Positions 55,604 to 64,000 of a stretch of 64,000 nt of DNA are shown here, in pieces. The position numbers and the translations under genes were made by a program. Location of the stretch: assembly GCF_001718195.1 (NCBI RefSeq), contig NZ_MCNV01000006.1, positions 1 through 64,000 of the forward strand, read 5' to 3'. The notes under the pieces are model-generated. The model was not told the origin of the DNA, made no database searches, and saw nothing but the letters and a program-made list of their open reading frames with translations. This DNA comes from Paraburkholderia nodosa (GTDB lineage: Bacteria; Pseudomonadota; Gammaproteobacteria; Burkholderiales; Burkholderiaceae). Every line of letters starts with the position of its first letter. Position 1 is the stretch's first letter.

Positions 55604-57022
55604 TTAATAGCGATAGTGGTTCGGCTTGAACGGACCGTTCTTGTCGACGCCGATGTACGAAGCCTGGTCGTCCGACAGCACGGTCAGGTTCGCGCCGATG
55701 CGCGCGAGGTGCAGGCGTGCAACCTTTTCGTCGAGGTGCTTCGGCAGCACGTACACCTTGTTCTCGTACTTCTTGCCTTGCGTAAACAGTTCGATCTGCG
55801 CGAGCGTCTGGTTCGTGAACGAGTTCGACATCACGAACGACGGGTGGCCCGTGGCGCAACCGAGGTTCACGAGGCGGCCTTCGGCCAGCAGGATCACGCG
55901 CTTGCCGTCCGGGAAAATGATGTGGTCGACCTGCGGCTTGATGTTTTCCCACTGGTACTGGCGCGTCGACGCGACATCGATTTCCGAGTCGAAGTGGCCG
56001 ATGTTGCAGACGATCGCGTTGTGGCGCATCGCCTTCAGGTGATCGTGGTTCAGCACGTGGTAGTTGCCCGTGGCCGTCACGAAGATGTCGGCCTTGTCGG
56101 CGGCGTATTCCATCGTCACGACGCGGTAGCCTTCCATCGCGGCCTGCAGCGCGCAGATCGGATCGATTTCCGTGACCCACACCGTGGCGCCGAGACCGCG
56201 CAGCGACTGCGCGCAGCCCTTGCCCACGTCGCCGTAACCGGCCACGACCGCGATCTTGCCCGCGATCATCACGTCGGTCGCGCGCTTGATGCCGTCCACG
56301 AGCGACTCGCGGCAGCCGTAGAGGTTGTCGAACTTCGACTTCGTGACCGAGTCGTTGACGTTGATGGCCGGGAACGGCAGACGGCCTTCCTTCTCCATCT
56401 GGTACAGGCGGTGCACGCCGGTCGTGGTTTCTTCGGTCACGCCCTGGATGTGCGAAAGGCGCTTCGAGTACCACTGCGGATCGACGTCGAGGTGCGCGGC
56501 GATCGACTTGTAGAGCGCAACTTCCTCTTCGTTCGTCGGCTTGGCGATGACCGAGCGGTCCTTTTCAGCCTTCGAGCCGAGGATCAGCAGCAGCGTGGCG
56601 TCGCCGCCGTCGTCGAGGATCATGTTGGCGAACTCGCCGTTCGGCCATTCGAAGATGCGGTGCGAGAACTCCCAGTATTCGTCGAGCGATTCGCCCTTGA
56701 ATGCGAACACCGGCACGCCGCCCTGCGCGATCGCGGCGGCGGCGTGGTCCTGCGTCGAGAAGATGTTGCACGAGGCCCAGCGGACGTCGGCGCCGAGCGC
56801 GGTGAGCGTCTCGATCAGCACGCCCGTCTGGATCGTCATGTGCAGCGAACCGGCGATGCGCGCGCCCTTGAGCGGCTGCTGTGCCTTGTACTCTTCGCGG
56901 GTTTGCACGAGGCCCGGCATTTCGGTCTCGGCGATATTGAGTTCCTTGCGGCCCCAGGCGGCAAGCGACATATCGGCGACGATGAAATCTTTGGCTTGAT
57001 CTTGCGGAACTGCGGCGTTCAT
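55604..57022 (-). CDS. ahcY: Adenosylhomocysteinase
   Basis: AhcY splits S-adenosylhomocysteine, the inhibitory product of methylations, into adenosine and homocysteine using bound NAD. The 472-residue protein shows [15 protein letters not shown], the NAD loop [24 protein letters not shown], the [10 protein letters not shown] block and the C-terminal [21 protein letters not shown] favours the ATG at 57022 over the GTG just before it. An SAH riboswitch in the leader should switch the gene on when SAH builds up. Confidence 0.98.
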   Translation of the reverse strand: MNAAVPQDQAKDFIVADMSLAAWGRKELNIAETEMPGLVQTREEYKAQQPLKGARIAGSLHMTIQTGVLIETLTALGADVRWASCNIFSTQDHAAAAIAQGGVPVFAFKGESLDEYWEFSHRIFEWPNGEFANMILDDGGDATLLLILGSKAEKDRSVIAKPTNEEEVALYKSIAAHLDVDPQWYSKRLSHIQGVTEETTTGVHRLYQMEKEGRLPFPAINVNDSVTKSKFDNLYGCRESLVDGIKRATDVMIAGKIAVVAGYGDVGKGCAQSLRGLGATVWVTEIDPICALQAAMEGYRVVTMEYAADKADIFVTATGNYHVLNHDHLKAMRHNAIVCNIGHFDSEIDVASTRQYQWENIKPQVDHIIFPDGKRVILLAEGRLVNLGCATGHPSFVMSNSFTNQTLAQIELFTQGKKYENKVYVLPKHLDEKVARLHLARIGANLTVLSDDQASYIGVDKNGPFKPNHYRY

Positions 57023-57060
57023 CACGCCCTCCTTTCTAAAAGTGACTAGAAATTAAAGAC

Positions 57061-57163
57061 GTGAGCGCCGTTTCAGTGCGGTTGATTCAGTGGATTCAAC
57101 CGGATTGAAGCACTTTCGAGCCTGGCGGGTTACAGAAAACCCGTCGCAACGCTCCTCGAAAGC
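57061..57163 (-). promoter_or_regulatory. SAH riboswitch upstream of ahcY
   Basis: The minus-strand leader holds the conserved parts of the S-adenosylhomocysteine riboswitch in order: CTTTCGAGGAGCGTTGCGAC, a variable hairpin (GGGTTTTCTGTAACCC), GCCAGGCTCGAAAG closing stem P1, a second hairpin (AGTGC..GCACT), and AACGGCGCTCAC. The last part pairs back with GAGCG to form the pseudoknot. The class is known to turn on ahcY and methyl-cycle genes when SAH is high. It ends 39 bases before the ahcY ATG, so control of ribosome access is plausible. Confidence 0.93.
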
Positions 57164-57171
57164 GAGCCGAG

Positions 57172-57177
57172 ATTGTA
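57172..57177 (-). promoter_or_regulatory. -10 box of the ahcY promoter
   Basis: TACAAT with an extended-10 TGC in front (TTTGCTACAAT) lies just upstream of the riboswitch, so transcription would begin at its 5' edge. No clear -35 box is needed for this type. Confidence 0.65.
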
Positions 57178-57216
57178 GCAAATCGGGATGGCGTCCGCGC
57201 GCGTGCGCATTGCCGA

Positions 57217-57241
57217 TAAAAGCGGGCGCGAACGCGCCCGC
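57217..57241 (-). terminator. terminator of lrgB
   Basis: A perfect 9-bp stem GCGGGCGCG / CGCGCCCGC with a 2-base turn is followed on the minus strand by TTTTA, directly after the lrgB stop. Confidence 0.8.
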
Positions 57242-57247
57242 AGGACT

Positions 57248-57970
57248 TTAAACCGGCAAGAAACTGAGCGCCGGCGCGAGCAGCACCATCACCACGCCCG
57301 CGATCATCATCGTGAGGCTCGCCACCACGCCTTCTTCGCTGCCCAGCTCGCGCGCCTTCGCCGTGCCCACGCCGTGCGCCGCCGCGCCGAAGAGCGCGCC
57401 GCGCGCGAGGCGCGTGCGCAGCGGCACGAGGCCCAGCACCAGTTCGCCGAACAGCATGCCGCACACGCCCGTGGCGATCACAAAGAGCGCGGTGAGGTCA
57501 CGCGGCGCGTGGATCTTGTCCGACACCGCGAGCGCGAACGGCGTGGAGATCGAGCGCGTCATCAGGCTGCGCTGCAGATCGGGCGACAGGTGCAGGAGCT
57601 TGGCCAGCGCGAGCGAACCGCCCACTGCCACGACGATGCCGACCGTCACACCCACGGTGAGCGAGATCCAGTGGCGCCTGAGCAGGTCGCGGTACTCGTA
57701 GATCGGCACCGCGAAGGCCACGGTGGCCGGCCCGAGCAGCCACATGAGCCAGCGCGTGTCCTGGAAGTACACGGGGTACGGAATATGGAGCACCAGCACG
57801 AACACGCCGAGCACGGCGGGCACCGCAACGAGCGGCGTGAGCCAGGGCGAGCGAAAGCGCGCATAGAGCGCCTTCGAGGCGAAATAGAGCGCAACGGTGA
57901 GGATGAAGCAGCCGGCGGCGATGAGCCGCGCCGCGTCGTCGGCGAACAGGGACGAATAAAACGTGTTCAT
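57248..57970 (-). CDS. LrgB-family membrane protein
   Basis: The 240-residue protein has about 7-8 transmembrane helices and the LrgB/CidB blocks PATVAFAVPIYEYRDLLRRH, KSISTPFALAVS-like TRSISTPFALAVSDKI, and GAAAHGVGTAKARELG. LrgAB/CidAB pairs were first described as holin/antiholin-like proteins affecting autolysis; in other organisms they move pyruvate or glycolate. It follows the LrgA gene with a 38-bp gap. Confidence 0.93.
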   Translation of the reverse strand: MNTFYSSLFADDAARLIAAGCFILTVALYFASKALYARFRSPWLTPLVAVPAVLGVFVLVLHIPYPVYFQDTRWLMWLLGPATVAFAVPIYEYRDLLRRHWISLTVGVTVGIVVAVGGSLALAKLLHLSPDLQRSLMTRSISTPFALAVSDKIHAPRDLTALFVIATGVCGMLFGELVLGLVPLRTRLARGALFGAAAHGVGTAKARELGSEEGVVASLTMMIAGVVMVLLAPALSFLPV

Positions 57971-58008
57971 GACGGAATCATCCTCACTCTATTCAGGACG
58001 TTGCAGCC

Positions 58009-58497
58009 TCAAGCCCGCGCCAGATGGCGCGAGTGCCGCGAATCGCGCACGCGGCGCAGCGCGAGGCGCCGCTCGAGCTTCGCGGCCTGTTCGACCGCAA
58101 ACGCCACGGCCACCATCACCATCAGCGTGCCGCCGACCACGACGAGCGCGAGTCGCCAGCCATCGGCGCGAAAGAGGCCGCCGTACTTCACGGCTGCGAC
58201 GGCAGCCGGAATGAAGAACAGCAGCATGTCGGAAAGCAGCCAGTCGGCGCCCGCCTTGACCCAGCGCGGCGTGACGCCGCCGCAAAAGAGCAGTGCGAGC
58301 AGCAGCACGAGGCCCACCACGCCACCCGGCACCGGCAGGTGCGTGAAGCGCGTGAGGGCGTCGGCGGCGTACCAGACGCCTGCGAGCAGCGCCGATTGCA
58401 CGGTAATGCGGCCGATACGGCGCCCGAAGCTCGACATGCCGCCCGCTTTACGCTCGGCGTTTTCGGAGACTTTCGCGGTCGCGTTGGAGGTAGTCAT
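58009..58497 (-). CDS. CidA/LrgA-family membrane protein
   Basis: The 162-residue protein has four hydrophobic segments with LPVPGGVVGLVLLLALL and LLSDMLLFFIPAAVAAVKYG, typical of CidA/LrgA. Its cytoplasmic N- and C-terminal tails are longer than usual (the family is near 115-130 residues) and rich in Arg. It forms a pair with LrgB and is divergent from a LysR regulator. Confidence 0.92.
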   Translation of the reverse strand: MTTSNATAKVSENAERKAGGMSSFGRRIGRITVQSALLAGVWYAADALTRFTHLPVPGGVVGLVLLLALLFCGGVTPRWVKAGADWLLSDMLLFFIPAAVAAVKYGGLFRADGWRLALVVVGGTLMVMVAVAFAVEQAAKLERRLALRRVRDSRHSRHLARA

Positions 58498-58529
58498 GGC
58501 AAACCCTAAGTGACACTGGAATGGAAGTC

Positions 58530-58535
58530 AGTATA
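58530..58535 (-). promoter_or_regulatory. -10 box of the lrgAB promoter
   Basis: TATACT on the minus strand lies 33 bases before the lrgA ATG. The -35 region is poor, as expected for an activator-dependent promoter. Confidence 0.5.
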
Positions 58536-58579
58536 GGGTGCAGCGCAGCATAAACATAATGACTTAAGATCATCTGCTA

Positions 58580-58596
58580 CATTCCATATTGGAATG
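58580..58596. promoter_or_regulatory. LysR-type regulator binding site
   Basis: CATTCCA-TAT-TGGAATG has perfect 7-bp arms and contains T-N11-A, the LysR box. Its centre lies about 65 bases upstream of the predicted lrgAB start site, the usual activator recognition position. Confidence 0.72.
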
Positions 58597-58651
58597 CACC
58601 AACTCAGCACCCGGCTGAGCGTGTTTTCTGCACATTTGTGGAGTCCCGATC

Positions 58652-59599
58652 GTGGAACTGCGCGCGCTTCGCTATTTCATCGAGGTGGTGCGGCAACAGA
58701 GCTTCACCGCCGCGGCCGAAAAACTGCATGTCACCCAGCCGACCATCAGCAAGATGGTGAAGGCGCTCGAAGACGAGACCGGCACCCAGCTCCTGCTGCG
58801 CGACGCGCGCCAGATGGTGCTCACCGACGCCGGACGCATCGTCTACCAGCGCGGCCAGGACGTGCTCGCTGCGCAGGCGCAGCTCCAGGCCGAACTCGCC
58901 GATCTCGGCACCCTCGGGCGCGGCGAACTCACCATCGGTATCCCGCCGATGGGCGGCTCGCTCTTCACGCCCGCCATCGCCACGTTTCGCCAGCGCTATC
59001 CGAAGATCGAGCTGAAGCTTTTCGAGCAGGGGTCGCGTGCCATCGAAGCCGCGCTGATCTCAGGCGAGCTGGAACTGGGCGGCGTGCTGCTGCCCGTCGA
59101 TCCCGCACTGATCGACGTCCTGCCGATCTCGCACGAGGTGCTGTGGCTCGTCGCGCGGCGCGGCTCGCGCTGGGACAACAAGCTCGCCGTGCCGCTCGCG
59201 GAGCTGGCCGGCGAGCCGTTCGTGTTCTACGGCGAAAGCCTCGCGCTCAACGACGTCGTGCTGAACGCGTGCCGCACGGCCGGCTTCGTGCCGCAGGTGG
59301 TGGGACGTAGCGGCCACTGGGACCTGATGGCCGCACTCGTGCTCGCGGGCGTGGGCATTGCGCTGCTGCCCGCGCCGTACGTGCGCCGGCTCGACGCCGA
59401 GCGCTTCACCTGCCTGCCCGTGAGCGAGCCGCAGATCACCTGGGACATGGCGATCGGCTGGAAACGCAGCGGCTATCTCTCGCACGCGGCGCGCGCGTGG
59501 CTCGACGTCGCGCGCTCGGAATACGGCAAGCCCTTCACGTTTCTCGACGACTTCGTGCACCCGCCGGGGATGGAAAAGCAGCCGGGCAAGCCTGGCTGA
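58652..59599 (+). CDS. LysR-family regulator, CidR-like
   Basis: The 315-residue regulator has an N-terminal LysR helix-turn-helix (ALRYFIEVVRQQSFTAAAEK, LHVTQPTISKMVKALEDETG) and a periplasmic-binding-like effector domain. It starts with GTG at 58652. It is divergent from lrgAB with a palindromic LysR box between them, so it very likely controls that pair, as CidR does in Bacillus/Staphylococcus, perhaps in response to an organic acid. Confidence 0.92.
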   Translation: MELRALRYFIEVVRQQSFTAAAEKLHVTQPTISKMVKALEDETGTQLLLRDARQMVLTDAGRIVYQRGQDVLAAQAQLQAELADLGTLGRGELTIGIPPMGGSLFTPAIATFRQRYPKIELKLFEQGSRAIEAALISGELELGGVLLPVDPALIDVLPISHEVLWLVARRGSRWDNKLAVPLAELAGEPFVFYGESLALNDVVLNACRTAGFVPQVVGRSGHWDLMAALVLAGVGIALLPAPYVRRLDAERFTCLPVSEPQITWDMAIGWKRSGYLSHAARAWLDVARSEYGKPFTFLDDFVHPPGMEKQPGKPG

Positions 59600-59625
59600 A
59601 ACCTGCGACGAGCGAGGGCGAACCC

Positions 59626-61254
59626 TCAGGCGTCGACGTGCTGAAGCGCCGTATCGCGTTCGCATCTCGTTTGTGCGATGAAGTCGGCCGCCCGCTCGCC
59701 GATCATCACGCAAGGCGCATTCGTGTTGCCGCCGATGAGTGTCGGCATGACCGAAGCATCGGCGATGCGCAGCCCCGTCACGCCGCGCACGCGCAACTGC
59801 AGATCGACGACGGAACGCGCGTCGCCGCCCATGCGGCAGGTCGCGACGGGGTGATAGATCGTGTCGGCATGGCGGGCGATCGTCTCGCGCAAGTGCGCGT
59901 CGCTCTGCTCGCCATGCGTGTAGAGTTCGCGGCCGCCCAGCTGCGCGAGCGCGGGCGCGTCGAGTATGCGCCGCGCGAGCCGTGCGCCCTGCACGAGCGC
60001 GTCGAGGTCGCGCGGATCGCAGAGAAAGCGCGGGTCGATCGTGGGCGCCACGCGCGCGTCGGCGCTCGCGAGCGTGACCGTGCCGCGGCTCGCCGGGCGC
60101 AGCACGCACACGTGCAGCGAATAGCCGTGGCCCCAATGCAGGCGGCGGCTGTGATCGTCGACGAGTGCCGTGCAGAAGTGCAGCTGCAGGTCGGGCCGGT
60201 CGAGTTCCGGGCGGCTCTTCAGAAAGCCGCCCGCCTCCGCCACGTTGGTCGTGAGCATGCCGCGCCGCCCCTGCAGATAGCGCACGAAGCCCGCCGTCAT
60301 GCGCGCCGCGCCGCGCAGCGAGTAGCCCACGGTGTCGCTCGAACGCACGCGCTTGTTGAAGGTGAAATCGATATGGTCGATCAGGTTGCGGCCGACTTCG
60401 GGCGCGTCGTGGCGCACCGCAATGCCGAGCGCGCGCAGTTCGTCGGCGGGGCCGATGCCCGAGCACATCAGCAACTGCGGCGAGTTGAACGCGCCCGCCG
60501 CGAGGATCACCTCGGCACGCGCCCGCAGGGTCTCGATCGCACCGCCGCGCGCAAGCTCCACGCCGCTCGCGCGCGCGCCGTCGAAGCGCACGCGCAGGAC
60601 CGTCGCATCGGCGATCAGATGCAGGTTCGGCCGCTCGCGCCCATACAGATACGCGCGCGCCACCGTGCAGCGTTCGCCGCCGCGCTGCGTCACCTGATAG
60701 AAGCCGACGCCCTCCTGTTCCTCGCCGTTGAAGTCGTCGTTCATACGAAAGCCCGCCTCGCGCGCGGCCTCGACGAAGCGCGCGGCCACCGGATTGCGCT
60801 CGCGCAGGTCGGCGACGCCCAACGGGCCGCCCGCGCCATGCCAGGCGCTCGCGCCGCGCTCGTTGTCCTCGGCGCGCAGAAAGTACGGCAGCACATCGCG
60901 CCACGCCCAGCCCGTGCAGCCGAGCTGCGCCCATTCGTCGTAATCGAGCGGATGGCCGCGCGTGTAGATCATCGCGTTGATGGCGCTCGACCCGCCGAAG
61001 CCGCGGCCGCGTGGCTGGTAACCGCGCCGTCCGGCGAGTCCCGGCTGCGGCACGGTTTCATAGGCGTAGTTGTTTTTCGTGCGAAACGGGACGAGCGCGG
61101 CGACGCCGAGCGGCATGTTGACGAACGGGTTGCGCGCCGTATGCGGCCCGGCTTCGACGAGCGCGATGCTCGCCTGCGGGCAACGGTCGGCCAGCCGGCC
61201 CGCCAGCGACGCGCCACCCGAGCCGCCGCCTACGATGATGTAGTCGTATTGCAT
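59626..61254 (-). CDS. GMC-family FAD-dependent oxidoreductase (alcohol/choline dehydrogenase type)
   Basis: The 542-residue flavoenzyme has the FAD dinucleotide motif YIIVGGGSGGASLAGRL (residues 4-20). It also carries the GMC signatures GFGGSSAINAMIYTRGHPLDYD and GAFNSPQLLMCSGIG, and the C-terminal active-site His/Asn region (DTIYHPVATCRMG; IGGNTNAPCVMIGE). Relatives oxidise choline, long-chain or aromatic alcohols to aldehydes. It is divergent from an AidB-like gene and a coniferyl-aldehyde-type dehydrogenase, so an alcohol-to-aldehyde-to-acid route is plausible. GGAGACGGAGACG precedes the ATG at 61254. Confidence 0.92.
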   Translation of the reverse strand: MQYDYIIVGGGSGGASLAGRLADRCPQASIALVEAGPHTARNPFVNMPLGVAALVPFRTKNNYAYETVPQPGLAGRRGYQPRGRGFGGSSAINAMIYTRGHPLDYDEWAQLGCTGWAWRDVLPYFLRAEDNERGASAWHGAGGPLGVADLRERNPVAARFVEAAREAGFRMNDDFNGEEQEGVGFYQVTQRGGERCTVARAYLYGRERPNLHLIADATVLRVRFDGARASGVELARGGAIETLRARAEVILAAGAFNSPQLLMCSGIGPADELRALGIAVRHDAPEVGRNLIDHIDFTFNKRVRSSDTVGYSLRGAARMTAGFVRYLQGRRGMLTTNVAEAGGFLKSRPELDRPDLQLHFCTALVDDHSRRLHWGHGYSLHVCVLRPASRGTVTLASADARVAPTIDPRFLCDPRDLDALVQGARLARRILDAPALAQLGGRELYTHGEQSDAHLRETIARHADTIYHPVATCRMGGDARSVVDLQLRVRGVTGLRIADASVMPTLIGGNTNAPCVMIGERAADFIAQTRCERDTALQHVDA

Positions 61255-61632
61255 CGTCTCCGTCTCCTGCCCCATGCCTGCCTCTTGCGAGGCCCCGGCG
61301 CGCTAATTGCACGCTCGTTCGTTTTCGGCTTCAATGGCGCATTGTAGGAAGCGTCTGATTCGGAGGTCAGCTTTTATGTCAGAGCATCTCCTCTAAACCT
61401 GACAGCGGATCGACGCCTATGATGGAAGGCGGTTCAGCCGCCAGAGCTGAAACCCGCGAGATTCCAGCAAGCGGCAAAGGGAGCGCTGGAGCGCACAAGA
61501 ATCACTCACCTCACGGACGCTTCCCATGGAGCGGCCGCTGCGCACGCCTCCCCCGTCACGAGAGCGAATACAACACGAACGGCCGCGCGTGAAGCACGCC
61601 GCACGCAGCAGCCTTGCATCGGAGACAGGCAG
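61255..61632. other. 378-bp divergent intergenic region (GMC / AidB-like)
   Basis: It should hold two promoters; none stands out. A small hairpin GGCGG-TTCAG-CCGCC lies at 61428-61442, and GTCAG/CTGAC half-sites flank 61366-61403. The AT-rich part around 61310-61400 is the likely control region. No regulator gene lies beside it. Confidence 0.4.
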
Positions 61633-63354
61633 ATGAACCCGACGGAAGTCACGCATCGCCCCGGCACGACCCACGAAGTGACGAACCAGGCGCCGCCGCT
61701 CGCCGACTACAACCTCTTCACCACCGACGCAGCGCTCGGCGAGGCCCTCGCGCGCGCTGGCGCGAACTGGCACCGCGAAACGCTAGCGCGCCATGGCGAG
61801 ACCCTCGGCAAGGCGCAAACGCTCGCGCTCGCGGATCTCGCCAATCGCCATGAGCCCGAACTGCACACGCATAGCCCGCGCGGCGAGCGTATCGACGCGA
61901 TCGAATTCCACCCCGCCTGGCATGAGCTGCTCACGCTGCTGCGCGAGCAGGGCTTGCACGCGCTGCCCTATTCGGACCCGCAGCCTGGCGCGATGGCCGC
62001 GCGCTGCGCAGGCTACTTCCTGCACGCGCAGCTCGAATCGGGGTCGTTGTGCCCGCTGACCATGACGTTCGCGAGCATCGCCGTGCTGCAGCGCGAACCG
62101 GCGCTGTTCGAAACGCTGCGCGCGCCGCTCTACACGCGCGAGCACGACGCGCGCGACCTGCCGCTCGCGCAGAAGCGTTCGATGATGATCGGCATGGGCA
62201 TGACCGAGAAGCAAGGCGGCTCGGACGTGCGCAGCAACCGCACCGAGGCGCGCCCCGCGGGCATCGAAGCCGGCCGCGGCGCGGCGTATCTGCTCACCGG
62301 CCACAAGTGGTTTTTCTCGGCGCCGCAGTGCGACGCGCATCTCGTGCTCGCGCGCACCACGGAGCACGACGGACTTTCCTGCTTCTTCGTGCCGCGCTAC
62401 CGGCCGGACGGCACGAAAAACGCGGTCAATGTGCAGCGCCTGAAGAACAAGCTCGGCAACCGCTCGAACGCGAGCAGCGAAGTGGAATTCTTCGATGCGT
62501 ACGGCGTGATGATCGGCGACGAAGGCCGCGGCGTGCCGACCATCATCGAGATGGCGAACTACACGCGGCTCGACTGCGTGATCGGCAGCGCGGCGCTCAT
62601 GCGCGCGGCGCTCGTGCAGGCGATCCACCACGCGCGCCACCGCAGCGCGTTCGGCCGCGTGCTCGCCGAGCAGCCGCTCATGCAAAACGTGCTCGCCGAT
62701 CTCGCGCTCGAATCGGAAGCGGCGACGGCGCTCTTCATGCGGCTTGCGCGCGCCTTCGAAGACAGCGCCGAAGCGAAACCCGGCGATACCGACGACACGT
62801 TGCTCGAAGCACGCGCCTGGCGGCGCATCGTCACGCCGGCGGCGAAGTTCTGGGTCTGCAAGCGCGCGCTCGCGTTCACGGGCGAGGCCATGGAAGTCTG
62901 GGGCGGCAACGGTTACGTCGAGGAAGGGCCGATGGCGCGCTTCTATCGCGAAGCGCCCGTCAACTCGATCTGGGAAGGCTCGGGCAACGTGATGTGCCTC
63001 GACGTGCTGCGCGCGCTGGAGCGCGAGGCCGACGCCGCCCAGGCGCTCTTTCTCGCGTGGCGGCGCGACGCGCAGACTCACCCGGTTCTGAACGCCGCGC
63101 TCGACCGCCTCTCGGTGCTGCTCAATGGCGCGCCGGGCACGCGCGAGGCGAGCGCGCGGCGCATCGCGCAGCAGATCGTGCTGATCGCGCAGGCCATGCT
63201 GCTGCGCGACGGTCCGCCGGAGATCGCCGAAGCGTTCATCGCCACGCGCCTCGACGAACACGACGCCGACTGCGACCGCGTATTCGGCACGCTGCCCGCG
63301 CGCTTCGATCACGCCGCGATCATCGAGCGGGCGTTTCCGTCGCGCCCGGTGTGA
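61633..63354 (+). CDS. AidB-like acyl-CoA dehydrogenase family protein
   Basis: The 573-residue flavoprotein matches the AidB branch of acyl-CoA dehydrogenases: LYTREHDARDLPLAQKRSMM-like region, the signature MIGMGMTEKQGGSDVRSN, GHKWFFSAPQCDAHLVLA, and EVWGGNGYVEEGPMARFYRE. E. coli AidB is induced by alkylation damage and has weak isovaleryl-CoA dehydrogenase activity; its true role is debated. A GGAGACAGGCAG site precedes the ATG. It is followed after 83 bp by the aldehyde dehydrogenase gene. Confidence 0.92.
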   Translation: MNPTEVTHRPGTTHEVTNQAPPLADYNLFTTDAALGEALARAGANWHRETLARHGETLGKAQTLALADLANRHEPELHTHSPRGERIDAIEFHPAWHELLTLLREQGLHALPYSDPQPGAMAARCAGYFLHAQLESGSLCPLTMTFASIAVLQREPALFETLRAPLYTREHDARDLPLAQKRSMMIGMGMTEKQGGSDVRSNRTEARPAGIEAGRGAAYLLTGHKWFFSAPQCDAHLVLARTTEHDGLSCFFVPRYRPDGTKNAVNVQRLKNKLGNRSNASSEVEFFDAYGVMIGDEGRGVPTIIEMANYTRLDCVIGSAALMRAALVQAIHHARHRSAFGRVLAEQPLMQNVLADLALESEAATALFMRLARAFEDSAEAKPGDTDDTLLEARAWRRIVTPAAKFWVCKRALAFTGEAMEVWGGNGYVEEGPMARFYREAPVNSIWEGSGNVMCLDVLRALEREADAAQALFLAWRRDAQTHPVLNAALDRLSVLLNGAPGTREASARRIAQQIVLIAQAMLLRDGPPEIAEAFIATRLDEHDADCDRVFGTLPARFDHAAIIERAFPSRPV

Positions 63355-63437
63355 CCACTCAGCACGAACCGATAGCACGAACCGATTTTTCCGTTCGCCC
63401 GCGCGCCAAAGCGTGGGCGAACCCAAGAGGACCGACC

Positions 63438-64000
63438 ATGAAGCAGGACCTGCCCGAAGACTTCGCGATCAACGCACACGACGCCCCCGACGACCCGCGC
63501 GCCGCGCTCGACACGCTGCTCGCCGCGCAGCGCGAAGCCTTCCTGCGCGACCCGTTCCCGTCGTGGGACGCACGCGCGCGCCATCTCAGGGCGCTGCGCG
63601 ACGTGCTGTTCTCGAACCGCGACGCGCTCGCCGAGGCGATGAACGCCGACTTCGGCCAGCGTTCGAAGGCGGAGGTCGCGCTCGCGGAATTCGTCGTCCT
63701 CAAGCAGGAGATCGACGCGGCGCTCAGGCACGGCGCGCGCTGGATGAAGCCGCGCCGCAGACCGGTCGGCAAATGGCTGCTGCCCGGACGCGCGAAGCTG
63801 GTGCCGCAGCCGCTTGGCGTGGCGGGGATCGTGGTGCCGTGGAACTATCCGCTGCAGTTGGCCGCGAGCCCGCTCGTGTGTGCGCTCGCGGCGGGCAACC
63901 GCGCCATGATCAAGATGTCGGAGTTGACGCCGCGCACGTCCGCGCTGTTCGCGGAGCTGATCGGCAAGACCTTCGCGCGCGACCACGTGGCGGTCGTAAA
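63438..64000 (+). CDS. Coniferyl-aldehyde-type dehydrogenase, 5' part (runs off the window)
   Basis: About 187 residues are visible before the right edge; there is no stop. The frame starts MKQDLPEDFAINAHDAPDD and shows the aldehyde dehydrogenase blocks AMNADFGQRSKAEVALAEF, PQPLGVAGIVVPWNYPLQLA and MIKMSELTPRTSALF, typical of the coniferyl aldehyde dehydrogenase (CalB) group. The catalytic Cys lies beyond the window. It is likely cotranscribed with the AidB-like gene. Substrate could be an aromatic or long-chain aldehyde. Confidence 0.88.
   Translation, partial: MKQDLPEDFAINAHDAPDDPRAALDTLLAAQREAFLRDPFPSWDARARHLRALRDVLFSNRDALAEAMNADFGQRSKAEVALAEFVVLKQEIDAALRHGARWMKPRRRPVGKWLLPGRAKLVPQPLGVAGIVVPWNYPLQLAASPLVCALAAGNRAMIKMSELTPRTSALFAELIGKTFARDHVAVV

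Overview
The window is GC-rich chromosomal DNA from a member of the Burkholderiaceae, most likely Paraburkholderia, Caballeronia or Burkholderia. Grounds for this are the gene set (betaproteobacterial phenylacetate cluster, HPPD, one-piece indolepyruvate oxidoreductase, ahcY-holin-metF cluster behind an SAH riboswitch), the strong GC3 codon bias, and an rRNA operon leader at the left edge that matches the Burkholderia layout. Almost all of it reads as core metabolism. I saw no insertion sequence, prophage, CRISPR array, tRNA or plasmid gene.

Left part (1-14.5 kb). An rRNA operon leader with promoter and boxA runs off the left edge on the minus strand. A secreted GDSL hydrolase follows. The phenylacetyl-CoA epoxidase operon paaABCDE starts from a promoter that carries a perfect 14-bp palindrome and ends at a strong hairpin. 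After it come a DUF1835 protein and a TetR regulator (probable PaaR). Next are a GNAT acetyltransferase, an Lrp-type regulator divergent from hppD (tyrosine breakdown), a tiny exported protein, and a 1200-residue indolepyruvate ferredoxin oxidoreductase. Together these make an aromatic-compound catabolic region.

Middle (14.5-41.4 kb). Central and biosynthetic genes: malic enzyme with PTA domain, an MFS transporter, pyrE, an RcsB-like orphan response regulator, a PEBP-family secreted protein, a short-type argC, a degenerate receiver protein, a 3-hydroxyisobutyrate-dehydrogenase-like enzyme, a ubiquitin/Mut7-C nuclease-like protein, an EamA transporter, a Sir2 deacylase, glmU-glmS, ttcA, folB, a pteridine-reductase-like SDR, a MidA-like methyltransferase, DUF2905, gst-cca, an NDUFA9-like protein, a soluble-type lytic transglycosylase lipoprotein and 5-formyl-THF cyclo-ligase. 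The 531-bp gap between the convergent EamA and Sir2 genes holds a cluster of DnaA-box-like sites next to an AT-rich tract, the least explained feature of the window.

Right part (41.4-64 kb). A MarR-like regulator is divergent from the 5-oxoprolinase operon pxpBCA, which is followed by the paired DUF969/DUF979 membrane proteins (probable 5-oxoproline uptake). Then come a TraB/GumN-like protein and the dipeptide ABC transporter dppABCDF with intergenic hairpins. The methyl cycle cluster ahcY-holin-metF lies under an SAH riboswitch. lrgAB is divergent from a LysR regulator with a clear binding palindrome. A GMC oxidoreductase, an AidB-type acyl-CoA dehydrogenase and the 5' part of a coniferyl-aldehyde-type dehydrogenase run to the right edge. 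Most operons are closed by clear hairpin terminators, several of them shared by convergent genes.
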